Source of the DNA: Opitutia bacterium
GTDB lineage: Bacteria > Verrucomicrobiota > Verrucomicrobiia > Opitutales > Opitutaceae
Reading direction: 5' to 3'
Assembly: GCA_016199925.1 (NCBI GenBank)
Contig: JACQFT010000038.1
Span: 1 to 36,192, forward strand
Length of the DNA stretch: 36,192 nt
Part shown: positions 1 through 8,488 of the stretch, piece after piece
How positions within the stretch are numbered: the stretch's first letter is position 1
Layout: each line of letters begins with the position of its first letter
Made by a program: the position numbers and the translations under genes
Notes under the pieces: generated by a model
What the model was told of the DNA's origin: nothing
Seen by the model: the letters and a program-made list of their open reading frames with translations, nothing else
The model's database searches: none

Positions 1-564
1 AAAGCCTACGACACCAAGGTCGGCACGCACGTCTTCCTCGCGCAGATGGACGACGCGCATCCGCTCTGCGTCATCCTGAAAAAGATCGAGTTCGGCACGA
101 TCACCGGCCGCCAGCGCATGGTCGGTTGGTTCGACGCCGTGGAAAAAGGCGACGCGCTTCGCTACGGCGGCTTTCAGGATTTGATGATCAACAAAATCGA
201 CGCCCTGACGCACGCCGGCGACTGGCGAGGCGATTTGCTCATCTGCACGGCGTATCAGTCGCCCGACGGCACGTTGCACCGCCATGTCCCGCGTGACGAC
301 GCCATCCGCCGCACGCTCCGCCCCGTGTATGAAAAATGTCCCGGCTGGTCGGAGGATCTTTCCCGCATCCGTCACTTCGCCGATCTCCCGCCCAACGCCC
401 GACGCTATGTCGCCGCGATGATGCGCAGCATCTGCGACGTCGCCTACGAGGGCGGCGAGCGGCCGGCCACGTTGCCGAATCTCCGCTACCTCGGCGTCGG
501 CCCCGGCGAATCGCAGCTCATCAAGGACGTCCCCGCGACCCGCGAACTCCTCGCGCTGAAGTAA
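1..564 (+). CDS. purA: Adenylosuccinate synthetase, C-terminal part (truncated by window start)
   Basis: Frame open from base 1: [12 protein letters not shown]...[16 protein letters not shown]...[16 protein letters not shown]...[13 protein letters not shown]...LPPNARRYV...LGVGPGESQ, matching the PurA C-terminal pattern; TAA at 562-564. Confidence 0.85.
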   Translation, partial: KAYDTKVGTHVFLAQMDDAHPLCVILKKIEFGTITGRQRMVGWFDAVEKGDALRYGGFQDLMINKIDALTHAGDWRGDLLICTAYQSPDGTLHRHVPRDDAIRRTLRPVYEKCPGWSEDLSRIRHFADLPPNARRYVAAMMRSICDVAYEGGERPATLPNLRYLGVGPGESQLIKDVPATRELLALK

Positions 565-568
565 GGAT

Positions 569-588
569 CCCCGGAGCAAGCTCCGGGG
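569..588. repeat. Perfect hairpin CCCCGGAGC-AA-GCTCCGGGG
   Basis: 9-bp stem just after the purA stop; related CCGGAGCAAGCTCCGAGG lies at ~690-708. Confidence 0.6.
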
Positions 589-614
589 CATTCCAGAAAC
601 CTGTTCACTGCTTT

Positions 615-678
615 TGTGGGAGCGAGCTTGCTCGCGACACGCACACCACACTGGGTCGCGTTCAAGCACGCTCCCACA
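615..678. repeat. REPIN-like palindromic element, copy A
   Basis: TGTGGGAGCGAGCTTGCTCGCGAC ... GTCGCGTTCAAGCACGCTCCCACA, imperfect inverted ends around a short loop; aligns end-to-end with the reverse complement of copy B (21213-21277). Confidence 0.8.
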
Positions 679-728
679 GCCCAACCAAGCCGGAGCAAGC
701 TCCGAGGTATAGAACCCATAGGGACTAG

Positions 729-754
729 AAAACCGGAGCCGTCGCTCCGGTTTT
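729..754. terminator. Bidirectional intrinsic terminator between convergent purA and HTH gene
   Basis: AAAACCGGAGC-CGTC-GCTCCGGTTTT, 11-bp perfect stem with A and T tracts on either side. Confidence 0.8.
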
Positions 755-792
755 CGAGTCGTTTGCCGTCTGGCCGACGGCAACGGGATCAC

Positions 793-1155
793 TCAGCCGC
801 GTTTCTTTACCAGGCCGAGTTCTTTTTTGATATTGTGCACACTCGGGAGCGAGATGCCGAGCGCCTTGGCAATTTCACCGCCGGTCTTGCCGGCCTGCGC
901 CAAGCCTTTCAGCTTTTGTTTCATTTCCGGCGTAATCACCGCGCGCTTGCGGCGGGAGCCGCCGGACTGGTGCGCTCGTGGGGCCGGCCCGCCTCGGTCG
1001 GCAGCGCGCAGCGCCTTGATGAATTCATCCATCGACTTGCAACCGAACTTGGCCGGCAAAGCGCAGAGCTTGCGCTGAGATCCCTGAAGTTGTTTTTCCA
1101 ACCTGGCGACCATCCTTTGATATTTCGCCAGTGCCTGAAGTTTATTGGTAACCAT
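793..1155 (-). CDS. Small basic helix-turn-helix protein
   Basis: MVTNKLQALAKYQRMVARLEKQL...ITPEMKQKLKGLAQAGKTGGEIAKALGISLPSVHNIKKELGLVKKRG; C-terminal HTH of the resolvase/Hin type. Start placed at internal Met rather than 1191. Confidence 0.65.
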   Translation of the reverse strand: MVTNKLQALAKYQRMVARLEKQLQGSQRKLCALPAKFGCKSMDEFIKALRAADRGGPAPRAHQSGGSRRKRAVITPEMKQKLKGLAQAGKTGGEIAKALGISLPSVHNIKKELGLVKKRG

Positions 1156-1239
1156 GCGCCATACTAGTATCCCGCGGTCGCGTATAGGCAAGCCGCCGTT
1201 GGCTATAGAATCATAAAACCCTGCCGGCAGCCACGCCCG

Positions 1240-2550
1240 CTAGAAATCCTGGAGGTGCGCCTCGCCGAGTCCCCGGGCCGGCTCGATCCGCGCCAGCACT
1301 TCGCCCAACAGATAGACCGAGCCGGTCACCACGACGGTATCGCCCGGCTGCCCGATCGCACAGGAGCGGGCGTCGGGGAAAACCTGCTCCAGCGTGGCCC
1401 GCCGCAGGAGGGCGCGCGCGGCGGGGGGCGTGTATGATTCGAGCTGCTCCTGGGTGCAGGCGCGCTCCATCCGCGGCGGCACCAGGTAAATTTCCCGGGC
1501 GTGGCGCCCGAGAACCTCGAGCAGCGCCCGCGCCCGGGATTCGCCCAGCACGCCGGTCACGACGACGGGTTTGCGGCCGGTCTCGGCGACGAGCTGCCGG
1601 AGATTGGCCTCCAGCGTCTCCGCCCCCTCCGGATTGTGCGAAGCGTCGAGCACGAGCGGCCGGCCCCCGATGCTGGTGCGCTGCCACCGGCCCGGCCACC
1701 AGACTTGCCGCAAACCCGCCGCGATGGTCTCCGCCCCGAGCCGCCACTCCGGCGGCATCAGCCGCGCGACCAGCGTCGCCGACGCGGCATTCCACCGTTG
1801 ATAGTCGCCTGCGAGGTTCGTCGCCGGGTATCCGCTGATCGCCTCGCCAAAAATTTCGCGCACGGAATGCACCGGCGCGTGGCGCTCGCGGGCAATCTCG
1901 CGGATCACCACCTCCGCCTCGGCGGGCACGCGCCCGAGCACCACCGGCCGGCCTTCCTTGATAATTCCCGCCTTCTCCCGGGCGATCTGGCCGATGGTGT
2001 CGCCCAACATTTCGCAGTGGTCCAGCCCGATGGACGTGATGACCGCGACCTCCGGCAGCACGACATTCGTGGCATCGAGCCGGCCGCCGAGCCCGACCTC
2101 GACGATGGCGACGTCCACCTGCTTCCGCTGGAATTGCAGGAATGCCATCGCGGTCATGAACTCAAAAAAACTCGGCCGTTCGTCCGCGTGGGCCGCCGCG
2201 AGCCGGTCGGCCGTCGGCTTCAGTTCCCGGGTGTAAGCGACGATCTCCGCCTCCGTCAGCAACTGCCGCTCAACCTGCACGCGCTCGCCCAGCCGCACCA
2301 AATGCGGCGACGTGTAGAGTCCGGTGCGCCAGCCGGCCGCGTGAAAAATTGCGTCGAGCATCGCCGCGACCGACCCTTTGCCGTTCGTGCCCGCGATGTG
2401 CAGCACCGGATAATCCCGCTCGGGATGCCCCAGCGCCGCCGCCAGCCCGCGCATCCGGTCGAGGCCAAACTTCGGCCCGGCGGCTTTCAACGCATAGAGA
2501 TATTCCGTCACCGACGCGTAGTCGGCCAGGAACGGTGACGACGGCGACAT
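1240..2550 (-). CDS. folC: Bifunctional folylpolyglutamate synthase/dihydrofolate synthase
   Basis: MSPSSPFLADYASVTEYLYALKAAGPKFGLDRMRGL...YPVLHIAGTNGKGSVAAML... ; Mur-ligase-like P-loop; start moved from 2691 to the conserved N-terminus. Confidence 0.88.
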   Translation of the reverse strand: MSPSSPFLADYASVTEYLYALKAAGPKFGLDRMRGLAAALGHPERDYPVLHIAGTNGKGSVAAMLDAIFHAAGWRTGLYTSPHLVRLGERVQVERQLLTEAEIVAYTRELKPTADRLAAAHADERPSFFEFMTAMAFLQFQRKQVDVAIVEVGLGGRLDATNVVLPEVAVITSIGLDHCEMLGDTIGQIAREKAGIIKEGRPVVLGRVPAEAEVVIREIARERHAPVHSVREIFGEAISGYPATNLAGDYQRWNAASATLVARLMPPEWRLGAETIAAGLRQVWWPGRWQRTSIGGRPLVLDASHNPEGAETLEANLRQLVAETGRKPVVVTGVLGESRARALLEVLGRHAREIYLVPPRMERACTQEQLESYTPPAARALLRRATLEQVFPDARSCAIGQPGDTVVVTGSVYLLGEVLARIEPARGLGEAHLQDF

Positions 2551-2563
2551 CGTGCAGGCCGCG

Positions 2564-3469
2564 TCAGTTCGCCGCGGCGACGGCCACCGGGAACGGCGCC
2601 GACGTCGGCACTTTGCGCGACTGGTATTTGTGCAGATGCAGCACCTGCAGCAACGCGGCGAGCCGGTCGCGCATCTCCGTGCGCGGCACAATCTGGTCGA
2701 TCAGTCCGTGCTTGAGCAAAAACTCCGCCGTCTGGAAACCGGCCGGCAGGGTCTGCTTGGTCGTCTCCTTGATGACGCGCGCGCCGGCGAAACCAATCAG
2801 CGCCCCCGGCTCGGCGAGGAGGATGTCCCCTAGCGTGGCGAAGCTCGCGGTGACACCGCCCGTCGTCGGATAAGTGAGGACGGAGATGTAAGGCAGCTTC
2901 GCCGCCGCCAGCCGGCCGAGCGCGGCGCTCGTCTTCGCCATCTGCATCAGGCTGAAAATGCCCTCCTGCATTCGCGCGCCGCCCGAGGAGCTGACGATGA
3001 TGCAGGGAACCCTCTTCTTCAGCGCGCGTTCGACGGCGCGGGTGATCTTCTCCCCCACCGCCGCGCCCATCGCCCCGCCGCAGAAACGAAAATCCATCAC
3101 CGCCAGCGAAACCTCGATCCCGTGGATTTTTCCCACGCCGCAAACGACCGCCTCCGGCAGACCGCTGTCCTTTTCGTATTTCTTGATCCGGTCCGGATAC
3201 GCCGCCGAGTCGACGAACTTCAGCGGGTCGCCCGACTTCACGTTCGCGTCGAACTCCGTGAACGACCCCTCGTCGACCATGCTCTTGATCCGCTCGCGCG
3301 ACCCGATCGGGAAATGGTAGCCGCTTTTTGGGACGACCATCAGGTTGTCCGCGAGGTCCTTGTTGAAGATGATTTCGCCGGAGACCGGGCACTTGGTCCA
3401 CAGGCCTTCCGGGATATTTTTCTTCTTCTTGGTGGAAGTCGTGAGCTTGGGCTTGGAAAAATGTGTCAT
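2564..3469 (-). CDS. accD: Acetyl-CoA carboxylase carboxyltransferase subunit beta
   Basis: [18 protein letters not shown]...[39 protein letters not shown]...[25 protein letters not shown]...[32 protein letters not shown]. Confidence 0.93.
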   Translation of the reverse strand: MTHFSKPKLTTSTKKKKNIPEGLWTKCPVSGEIIFNKDLADNLMVVPKSGYHFPIGSRERIKSMVDEGSFTEFDANVKSGDPLKFVDSAAYPDRIKKYEKDSGLPEAVVCGVGKIHGIEVSLAVMDFRFCGGAMGAAVGEKITRAVERALKKRVPCIIVSSSGGARMQEGIFSLMQMAKTSAALGRLAAAKLPYISVLTYPTTGGVTASFATLGDILLAEPGALIGFAGARVIKETTKQTLPAGFQTAEFLLKHGLIDQIVPRTEMRDRLAALLQVLHLHKYQSRKVPTSAPFPVAVAAAN

Positions 3470-3478
3470 GAGTGAGGA

Positions 3479-4225
3479 TCAACCGTGGCCGAAAGTGGCG
3501 ACGTCGAGGTTCAGCGCCCCGGCGCGGCGGAGCACGGCGGCGCAGGCATTGAGAGTGGAACCCGTGGTGAAAACATCGTCGACGAGGACGTAACGTCGGG
3601 CCGGATGTATGGCCGCGCCGGAGGACATGGCAAAGGCATTTTTCAGATTCTTCTGCCGCGCCGCCCGGTCGTAGTGCGTCTGCGATTCCGTATCGACGAC
3701 GCGCCGCAGCAGCAGTTCGACGCTCGCCTGCCCGCCGGCGGCCCGCACCGCGCACTCGGCGAGCAGTTCGCTCTGGTTGTAGGTGCGCTCGCGCCGCTTG
3801 CGCGGATGCAACGGCACCGGCACGAGCACGGCTCCGCAAAGATAGTCGGTGTAGCCCGGTGCCGTCTGCATCAGCGTCACCACGTCCTCCAGCACGTGCA
3901 GTCCGTGGTGGTATTTCAGCGCGTGCACCAACGAGCGCCCGGGGCCCTTGAGCAGCACGGCCGTTTTGCCCCGGCCGAATTCGGGCACCAGCGCCTCGCA
4001 GTGCGGACACAGCCGGTTGGCCTCCATCTCACCGAAAAACGGATGCCCGCACGTCGTGCAATGCGGCTCGGCCACCACGTGCAGCTGCCGCTCGCAAGCC
4101 GGACAAACATGCCGGAGCGCGCCGTCTTCAACGAGACCCTCGCAGTGCACGCAGCTGCGCGGGAACACCACATCGAGGGTGTCTCGCCAGCGGCCTTGCA
4201 GCGTCGCCTTCATCGCCGCACTCAA
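3479..4225 (-). CDS. comF: ComF family phosphoribosyltransferase-like protein
   Basis: CxxC-rich N-terminus (CVHCEG...CPACERQ...CTTCGHPF...CPHCEA), VPVPLHPRKRRERTYNQSELLA, YVLVDDVFTTGSTLNACAAVLRRAGA. Confidence 0.88.
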   Translation of the reverse strand: MSAAMKATLQGRWRDTLDVVFPRSCVHCEGLVEDGALRHVCPACERQLHVVAEPHCTTCGHPFFGEMEANRLCPHCEALVPEFGRGKTAVLLKGPGRSLVHALKYHHGLHVLEDVVTLMQTAPGYTDYLCGAVLVPVPLHPRKRRERTYNQSELLAECAVRAAGGQASVELLLRRVVDTESQTHYDRAARQKNLKNAFAMSSGAAIHPARRYVLVDDVFTTGSTLNACAAVLRRAGALNLDVATFGHG

Positions 4226-4980
4226 TAGAAAACTTTCACCAAAAACAATCCCTGCGCCGGCGCCGTCTGCACGGCCGCCGTGCGCCGGCCGGTCTCGAGC
4301 ATCGCGGCGACGTCTTCGGGCCGCAGCTTCCCCAGGCCCACGATCACCAGCGCGCCGACCAGACTGCGCACCATCTTGTAGAGGAAACCATCGGCCTCCA
4401 AAGTGAACCGCACCCGGCGCCCCCGGCGCACAATCTCGAACCGGCGCAGGTCGCGCACCGTCGTTTCGCGTTCGGTGCCGTTATTCGCCGAGAATGCTTT
4501 GAAGTCGTGCCTCCCGCGCAGCAGCGCCGCGGCTTTTTCAACCGCCTTCCAGTCGAGCTCGCGGTTGATCGACCAGCAGTAGCGCGTGGCGAACGGGTCC
4601 GCGTCGCCGAGGAAAACGTGGTAGCGGTAAGTCTTTCCCTTCGCGTCGAAGCGCGCATGGAAATCCGCCCGGGCCCGCCGCAGACTCTTGATCCGGATCG
4701 CGCGCCCGAGACCGCCCTGCAACGCCGTGCGCAGTTTCTCCGGGCCATGCGCCCACTCGCCGTCGAAATGAAAAACCTGTCCGAGCGCGTGCACGCCCGA
4801 GTCGGTCCGCCCGCTGCCGTGGATGCGCACCTCGCGCGCGAAAATTTTCCGCAGTTGCCGCTCGATCACATCCTGGATCGCCTGCCCGCTCGCCTGACTC
4901 TGCCAGCCCTCGAACGCGCTCCCGTCGTAGGCGCACCCGCAGCGCCAGCGCATCGTGGTGGTGGGTTTGGTCGGCAGCAT
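4222..4980 (-). CDS. truA: tRNA pseudouridine(38-40) synthase
   Basis: RWRCGCAYDGSAFEGWQSQASGQAIQDVIERQLRKIF...RIHGSGRTDSGVHALGQVFHFD; 4-nt overlap with comF. Start may be 4953 or 4980. Confidence 0.88.
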   Translation of the reverse strand: MLPTKPTTTMRWRCGCAYDGSAFEGWQSQASGQAIQDVIERQLRKIFAREVRIHGSGRTDSGVHALGQVFHFDGEWAHGPEKLRTALQGGLGRAIRIKSLRRARADFHARFDAKGKTYRYHVFLGDADPFATRYCWSINRELDWKAVEKAAALLRGRHDFKAFSANNGTERETTVRDLRRFEIVRRGRRVRFTLEADGFLYKMVRSLVGALVIVGLGKLRPEDVAAMLETGRRTAAVQTAPAQGLFLVKVFY

Positions 4981-5088
4981 CGGCTGCACGTTGCGCGGCC
5001 CGCGCCTGCGCCGCAAGCCGGAGATGCAGCGGCGCCGGCGGCGAAAAATGTTGTGCGGCACCGGCCCGCCCCGGCAAATTGCCCGTTT

Positions 5089-5751
5089 GTGAAGCACCCG
5101 AAATACCGGCACATCATCTGGGACTGGAACGGCACCCTGCTCGACGATCTCGACTACTGCATCGGCGTCATGAACGGCATCCTGCGCCGTCGCCAGTTGC
5201 CCGAGATGGACCGCGTGCGCTACCACGACCTCTTCGATTTTCCCGTCCAGCATTATTACGAGCGACTCGGTTTCGATCATACCAAGGACACGTTTCACAC
5301 GCTGAGCGTCGAGTTCATCGCCGGCTACGACGCCAACCGCTGGGACTGCGCGCTCCACCCCGCCGCACGCGCCACGCTCGCCGGCGTGCAGGCCAGCGGC
5401 ACGACCCAGTCGATCCTCTCCGCCTACCGCGACGCCACGCTGAAAGAGATCGTCGGCCACTTCGGCCTGACGCCGCACTTCAGCCATCTCGCCGGCCTCG
5501 ACGACATCTACGCGCACAGCAAAGTCGAACTCGGCCACGCCCAAGTCAAAGCGCTCGGCCTGGCGCCCGCCGATATTGTCCTCGTCGGCGACACCGTCCA
5601 CGACCTCGAAGTCGCGCGCGAACTCGGCGTCGACTGCGTGCTCGTCGCCGCCGGCCATCATCCTTTCGCCAAACTGCGCCACCACCACGACCGCGTGCTC
5701 CACACGCTCGCCGAGCTTCCTTCGGTGCCCGGCCTGGAGTTCCTCGCTTAA
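5089..5751 (+). CDS. HAD family hydrolase (phosphoglycolate phosphatase-like)
   Basis: HIIWDWNGTLLDDLDYCIGVMNGIL ... IVLVGDTVHDLEVARELGVDCVLVAAGH; HAD motifs I and IV; GTG start proposed. Confidence 0.82.
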   Translation: MKHPKYRHIIWDWNGTLLDDLDYCIGVMNGILRRRQLPEMDRVRYHDLFDFPVQHYYERLGFDHTKDTFHTLSVEFIAGYDANRWDCALHPAARATLAGVQASGTTQSILSAYRDATLKEIVGHFGLTPHFSHLAGLDDIYAHSKVELGHAQVKALGLAPADIVLVGDTVHDLEVARELGVDCVLVAAGHHPFAKLRHHHDRVLHTLAELPSVPGLEFLA

Positions 5752-6179
5752 CTCTGCTCGGGCCATGCCGGCGGGATTCGCTGGTCGAGGAAATCCTGCA
5801 AGATCAGACAGGCCGCGCGCGAATCGATCAGGCCGCTGTCGCGCACCCCGCGCCGGTCTTTCTTCGCGATCGACGACTCCGCGGCGTAACTCGTGAGCGT
5901 CTCGTCGATCAGATGCACGGGCAGACCGAAGTCGGCCTTGAGCCGCGCCACAAACGCATCGACTTCCTTCGCCTTGAAACCGGTCGAGCCGTCCAGGTTG
6001 AACGGATAACCGACGACGAGGTCCGTGATGCGCCGCTGCCGGATCGCCTCGCCCAGCTTCACCCAGCGAATCGTCGGGTCCGCGTCGATGAGTGCCGGCA
6101 ACGGCGTCGCGACGCCAACCTCGTCGCCGTGCGCGAGGCCGACGCGCTTCGTGCCGTAGTCGATTCCGAGGCAGCGCAT
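5748..6179 (-). CDS. ruvX: Holliday junction resolvase-like protein YqgF/RuvX
   Basis: MRCLGIDYGTKRVGLAHGDEVGVATPLPAL...DLVVGYPFNLDGSTGFKAKEVDAFV...LIDETLTSYAAE. Confidence 0.9.
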   Translation of the reverse strand: MRCLGIDYGTKRVGLAHGDEVGVATPLPALIDADPTIRWVKLGEAIRQRRITDLVVGYPFNLDGSTGFKAKEVDAFVARLKADFGLPVHLIDETLTSYAAESSIAKKDRRGVRDSGLIDSRAACLILQDFLDQRIPPAWPEQS

Positions 6180-6182
6180 CGC

Positions 6183-7271
6183 TCAGAGAAATTTCTTTCC
6201 ACCCGCGTCGCCTTCGAGGCGCTTGAGCAGTGCCTTGATCTCCTGTGCGCGCGCCTTCGTGCAGACGAGCGTGGCGTCGGGCGTGTGCACCACCACGAGA
6301 TCGTCGGCACCGACGACCGCGGTGAGATGGCCGTCGGTCGAGACCACGATGTTGTTCTTGCCGCCCTCGACCATCGCGAGCCCGCGCAGCACGTTGCCGG
6401 CAGCGTCCGGCGGGAAATGTTTGGCAATCGCCGGCCACGCACCGACGTCGTCCCAGTCGAACGTCGCAGGCACGACGACGACGTTCGTCGATTTCTCCAT
6501 CAGCGCATAGTCGACGGAAATTTTCGGCAGCGTCGGATAAAGCGCCGCCAGCGCCGCATCCCACGTCCCGCTGCTCTTGGCCGCCGCCTCAACCTTGGCA
6601 AGGCCCGCGTAGAGTTCGGGCGCGTGCGCCTTGAAGGCCGCTTCCACGACCGGCACGCGCCAGACGAACATGCCGGCGTTCCAGAAATATTCGCCTGAGG
6701 CCAAGTAGCCCTCGGCCGTCGCGAGACTCGGTTTTTCAACAAAACGCTTCACGGCCATCGCCCAGTGTCCGTCAAATTCTTTCCACGGTCCGGCTTGCCG
6801 GATGTAGCCGAAACCCGTGTCGGGCGTCGTGGGCTTGATGCCGATGGTCACGAGCACGTCGTCGCTCTCCGCCGCCGCGAACGCCACGCCGAGCAGGCGC
6901 TGATACTCCGCGACGTCGTGGATGACGTGATCGGCCGGCAGCATCGCGAACGCCGCGCCGGGAGCGCGCTGCTTGACCAAGAGCATCGCCAATCCCGTCG
7001 CCGCGGCGGTGTCGCGGCCCATCGGCTCGGCGACGAGGTTGCCCGCCGGCAAAGCCGGGCACGCGGCGCGCACGCCGGCGAGCTGCGACTGCGTGGTGAT
7101 GACGAAAATATTTTCCTTCGGCGCCACGCCGAGCACGCGCGCCACGGTCTGCGTCAGCATCGGCTCGTCGCCGACGATGGGCAGAAGGTGCTTGGGCGTG
7201 TTGCGCCGGCTTTGCGGCCAGAACCGCTCGCCGCGGCCGCCCGCCATGATGACAACGAATCGTTCGGACAT
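6183..7271 (-). CDS. manC: Mannose-1-phosphate guanylyltransferase
   Basis: MSERFVVIMAGGRGERFWPQSRRNTPKHLLPIVGDEPML...FAMLPADHVI...ITIGIKPTTPDTGFGYIRQ...VKRFVEKPSLATAEGYLASGEYFWNAGMFVWR. Confidence 0.88.
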   Translation of the reverse strand: MSERFVVIMAGGRGERFWPQSRRNTPKHLLPIVGDEPMLTQTVARVLGVAPKENIFVITTQSQLAGVRAACPALPAGNLVAEPMGRDTAAATGLAMLLVKQRAPGAAFAMLPADHVIHDVAEYQRLLGVAFAAAESDDVLVTIGIKPTTPDTGFGYIRQAGPWKEFDGHWAMAVKRFVEKPSLATAEGYLASGEYFWNAGMFVWRVPVVEAAFKAHAPELYAGLAKVEAAAKSSGTWDAALAALYPTLPKISVDYALMEKSTNVVVVPATFDWDDVGAWPAIAKHFPPDAAGNVLRGLAMVEGGKNNIVVSTDGHLTAVVGADDLVVVHTPDATLVCTKARAQEIKALLKRLEGDAGGKKFL

Positions 7272-7359
7272 GCCTGCCACGATTTCGCCGGGCGAGGACT
7301 CGTCAACGGCGAACTGGATTTGCTTTTCGCCGCCACCTCCCCTTCCTTCCGCGCTCTTC

Positions 7360-7683
7360 ATGGACGTTCCGCTCGAAATTGATGTGCTCGAAGCCCGCCG
7401 CTTGCTCCAGGCCGGCGGCGCTCTGCTGCTCGACGTGCGCGAACCCCACGAGTTCGCCGTCGCTCAGGTCGCCGGCAGCACCCTCATCCCGATGCGCCAA
7501 ATTCCGGCGAAACTCGCCGAATTGCCCGCCGACCAACACCTGCTGATCTTCTGCCACACCGGCGGCCGCAGCCTGCGCGTCACCCAGTTTCTGCGCGCCA
7601 ACGGCCTCCCGCGCGTCAGCAACGTCGCCGGTGGCATCGACGCTTGGTCGCAGCTCTGCGACCCGACTGTTCCGCGCTACTGA
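7360..7683 (+). CDS. Rhodanese-like domain protein
   Basis: ALLLDVREPHEFAVAQVAGSTLIPMRQIPAKLAELPADQHLLIFCHTGGRSLRVTQFLRANGLPRVSNVAGGIDAWS; active-site loop CHTGGRS. Confidence 0.88.
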   Translation: MDVPLEIDVLEARRLLQAGGALLLDVREPHEFAVAQVAGSTLIPMRQIPAKLAELPADQHLLIFCHTGGRSLRVTQFLRANGLPRVSNVAGGIDAWSQLCDPTVPRY

Positions 7684-7745
7684 TTGCCGCTACTCCGCTC
7701 GACGCGCCTAGGCTTGTTCAACCAAGGTTGTGCGGCAGCGGCACA

Positions 7746-8105
7746 TTACTTTCCTTGTTGGGCTCTGCCTTTCTTAACGATGCCGCGATCGATCATGCTC
7801 GATGCGAATTCGACGACCTCCTGAGCTTGAATGCCGGCACGAGCCACGTCGATGGTAAGATCACCGAAGCCGGTAGTTTGGGTCGCCTTATGGAAGAGAC
7901 GGCGCAGAAATCCCAGCCTCGCCTTCAGAGCTGCGCGGTCGCGCACTACAACGCAAACATACTCGCGAGTCCCGTCCTGCTGCACAAAAACGTCCCTTAC
8001 TTCTCTCCACGTCAATGTGCCGATGCCCCACAAGGGATTGAAGATTCCTTCTTCGTCTAGCTGGAAGCGCCCTTCGCCGGGCCTAGCAATGTAGGAAGTG
8101 GTCAT
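7746..8105 (-). CDS. Hypothetical protein, STM3941-like pattern (tentative)
   Basis: FQLDEEGIFNPLWGIGTLTWREVRDVFVQQDG...VVVRDRAALKARLG...FGDLTIDVARAGIQAQEVVEFASSMI. Confidence 0.6.
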   Translation of the reverse strand: MTTSYIARPGEGRFQLDEEGIFNPLWGIGTLTWREVRDVFVQQDGTREYVCVVVRDRAALKARLGFLRRLFHKATQTTGFGDLTIDVARAGIQAQEVVEFASSMIDRGIVKKGRAQQGK

Positions 8106-8266
8106 TTTTATCTGCCAGCAGTGTTATTCGCCCTTACTCGATGGTCTCGCCGGATGCCTGTTCATGGGCGGAGACAATGGGTGGAACGGTCCCTTGGCAA
8201 GAGTTTGGTCTGAACCGGGAGACGTGCGTGGCGGATCAGTGAAAGCACGGCACTCAATTGCGACGC

Positions 8267-8297
8267 TTGACTCCGGCCCGCGATTTTGAAGTTATCT
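8267..8297 (+). promoter_or_regulatory. Candidate sigma70-like promoter for the basic microprotein
   Basis: TTGACT then TTATCT with 19-nt spacing, 19 nt upstream of the ATG at 8317; spacing is suboptimal. Confidence 0.3.
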
Positions 8298-8316
8298 CCC
8301 CTTACCTTTCCAACCT

Positions 8317-8421
8317 ATGGGCAAACAATATAACAAAGTCATCAAGAAGAAACGCCGCGTCGCTTACCACAAGCGCAAGAACGCCAAAATCGCCAAGACG
8401 ATCAAGTCCGCCAAGAAGTAA
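8317..8421 (+). CDS. 34-aa very basic microprotein (below the ORF-track cutoff)
   Basis: MGKQYNKVIKKKRRVAYHKRKNAKIAKTIKSAKK*, followed by an intrinsic terminator; own ATG and TAA. Confidence 0.7.
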   Translation: MGKQYNKVIKKKRRVAYHKRKNAKIAKTIKSAKK

Positions 8422-8448
8422 CGGCCGGGCTCCGCCCTTCCCCGCAAG

Positions 8449-8475
8449 AGCGCGCCCCCGGTGGCGCGCTTTTCC
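8449..8475 (+). terminator. Intrinsic terminator after the basic microprotein
   Basis: AGCGCGCC-CCCGGT-GGCGCGCT followed by TTTCC. Confidence 0.75.
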
Positions 8476-8488
8476 ATTTTTGCAGCAC

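Noticed and set aside
4980-6564. Long N-terminal extension of the truA ORF
   Set aside because: Homology begins at MLPTKPTTTMRWRCGCAYDGS; upstream part is antisense to the HAD gene
5079-6698. 539-aa plus-strand ORF
   Set aside because: Out-of-frame over the HAD gene and antisense to ruvX and manC, all well supported
8098-8289. 63-aa plus ORF
   Set aside because: No domain, no RBS-like context, sits in the upstream region of the microprotein
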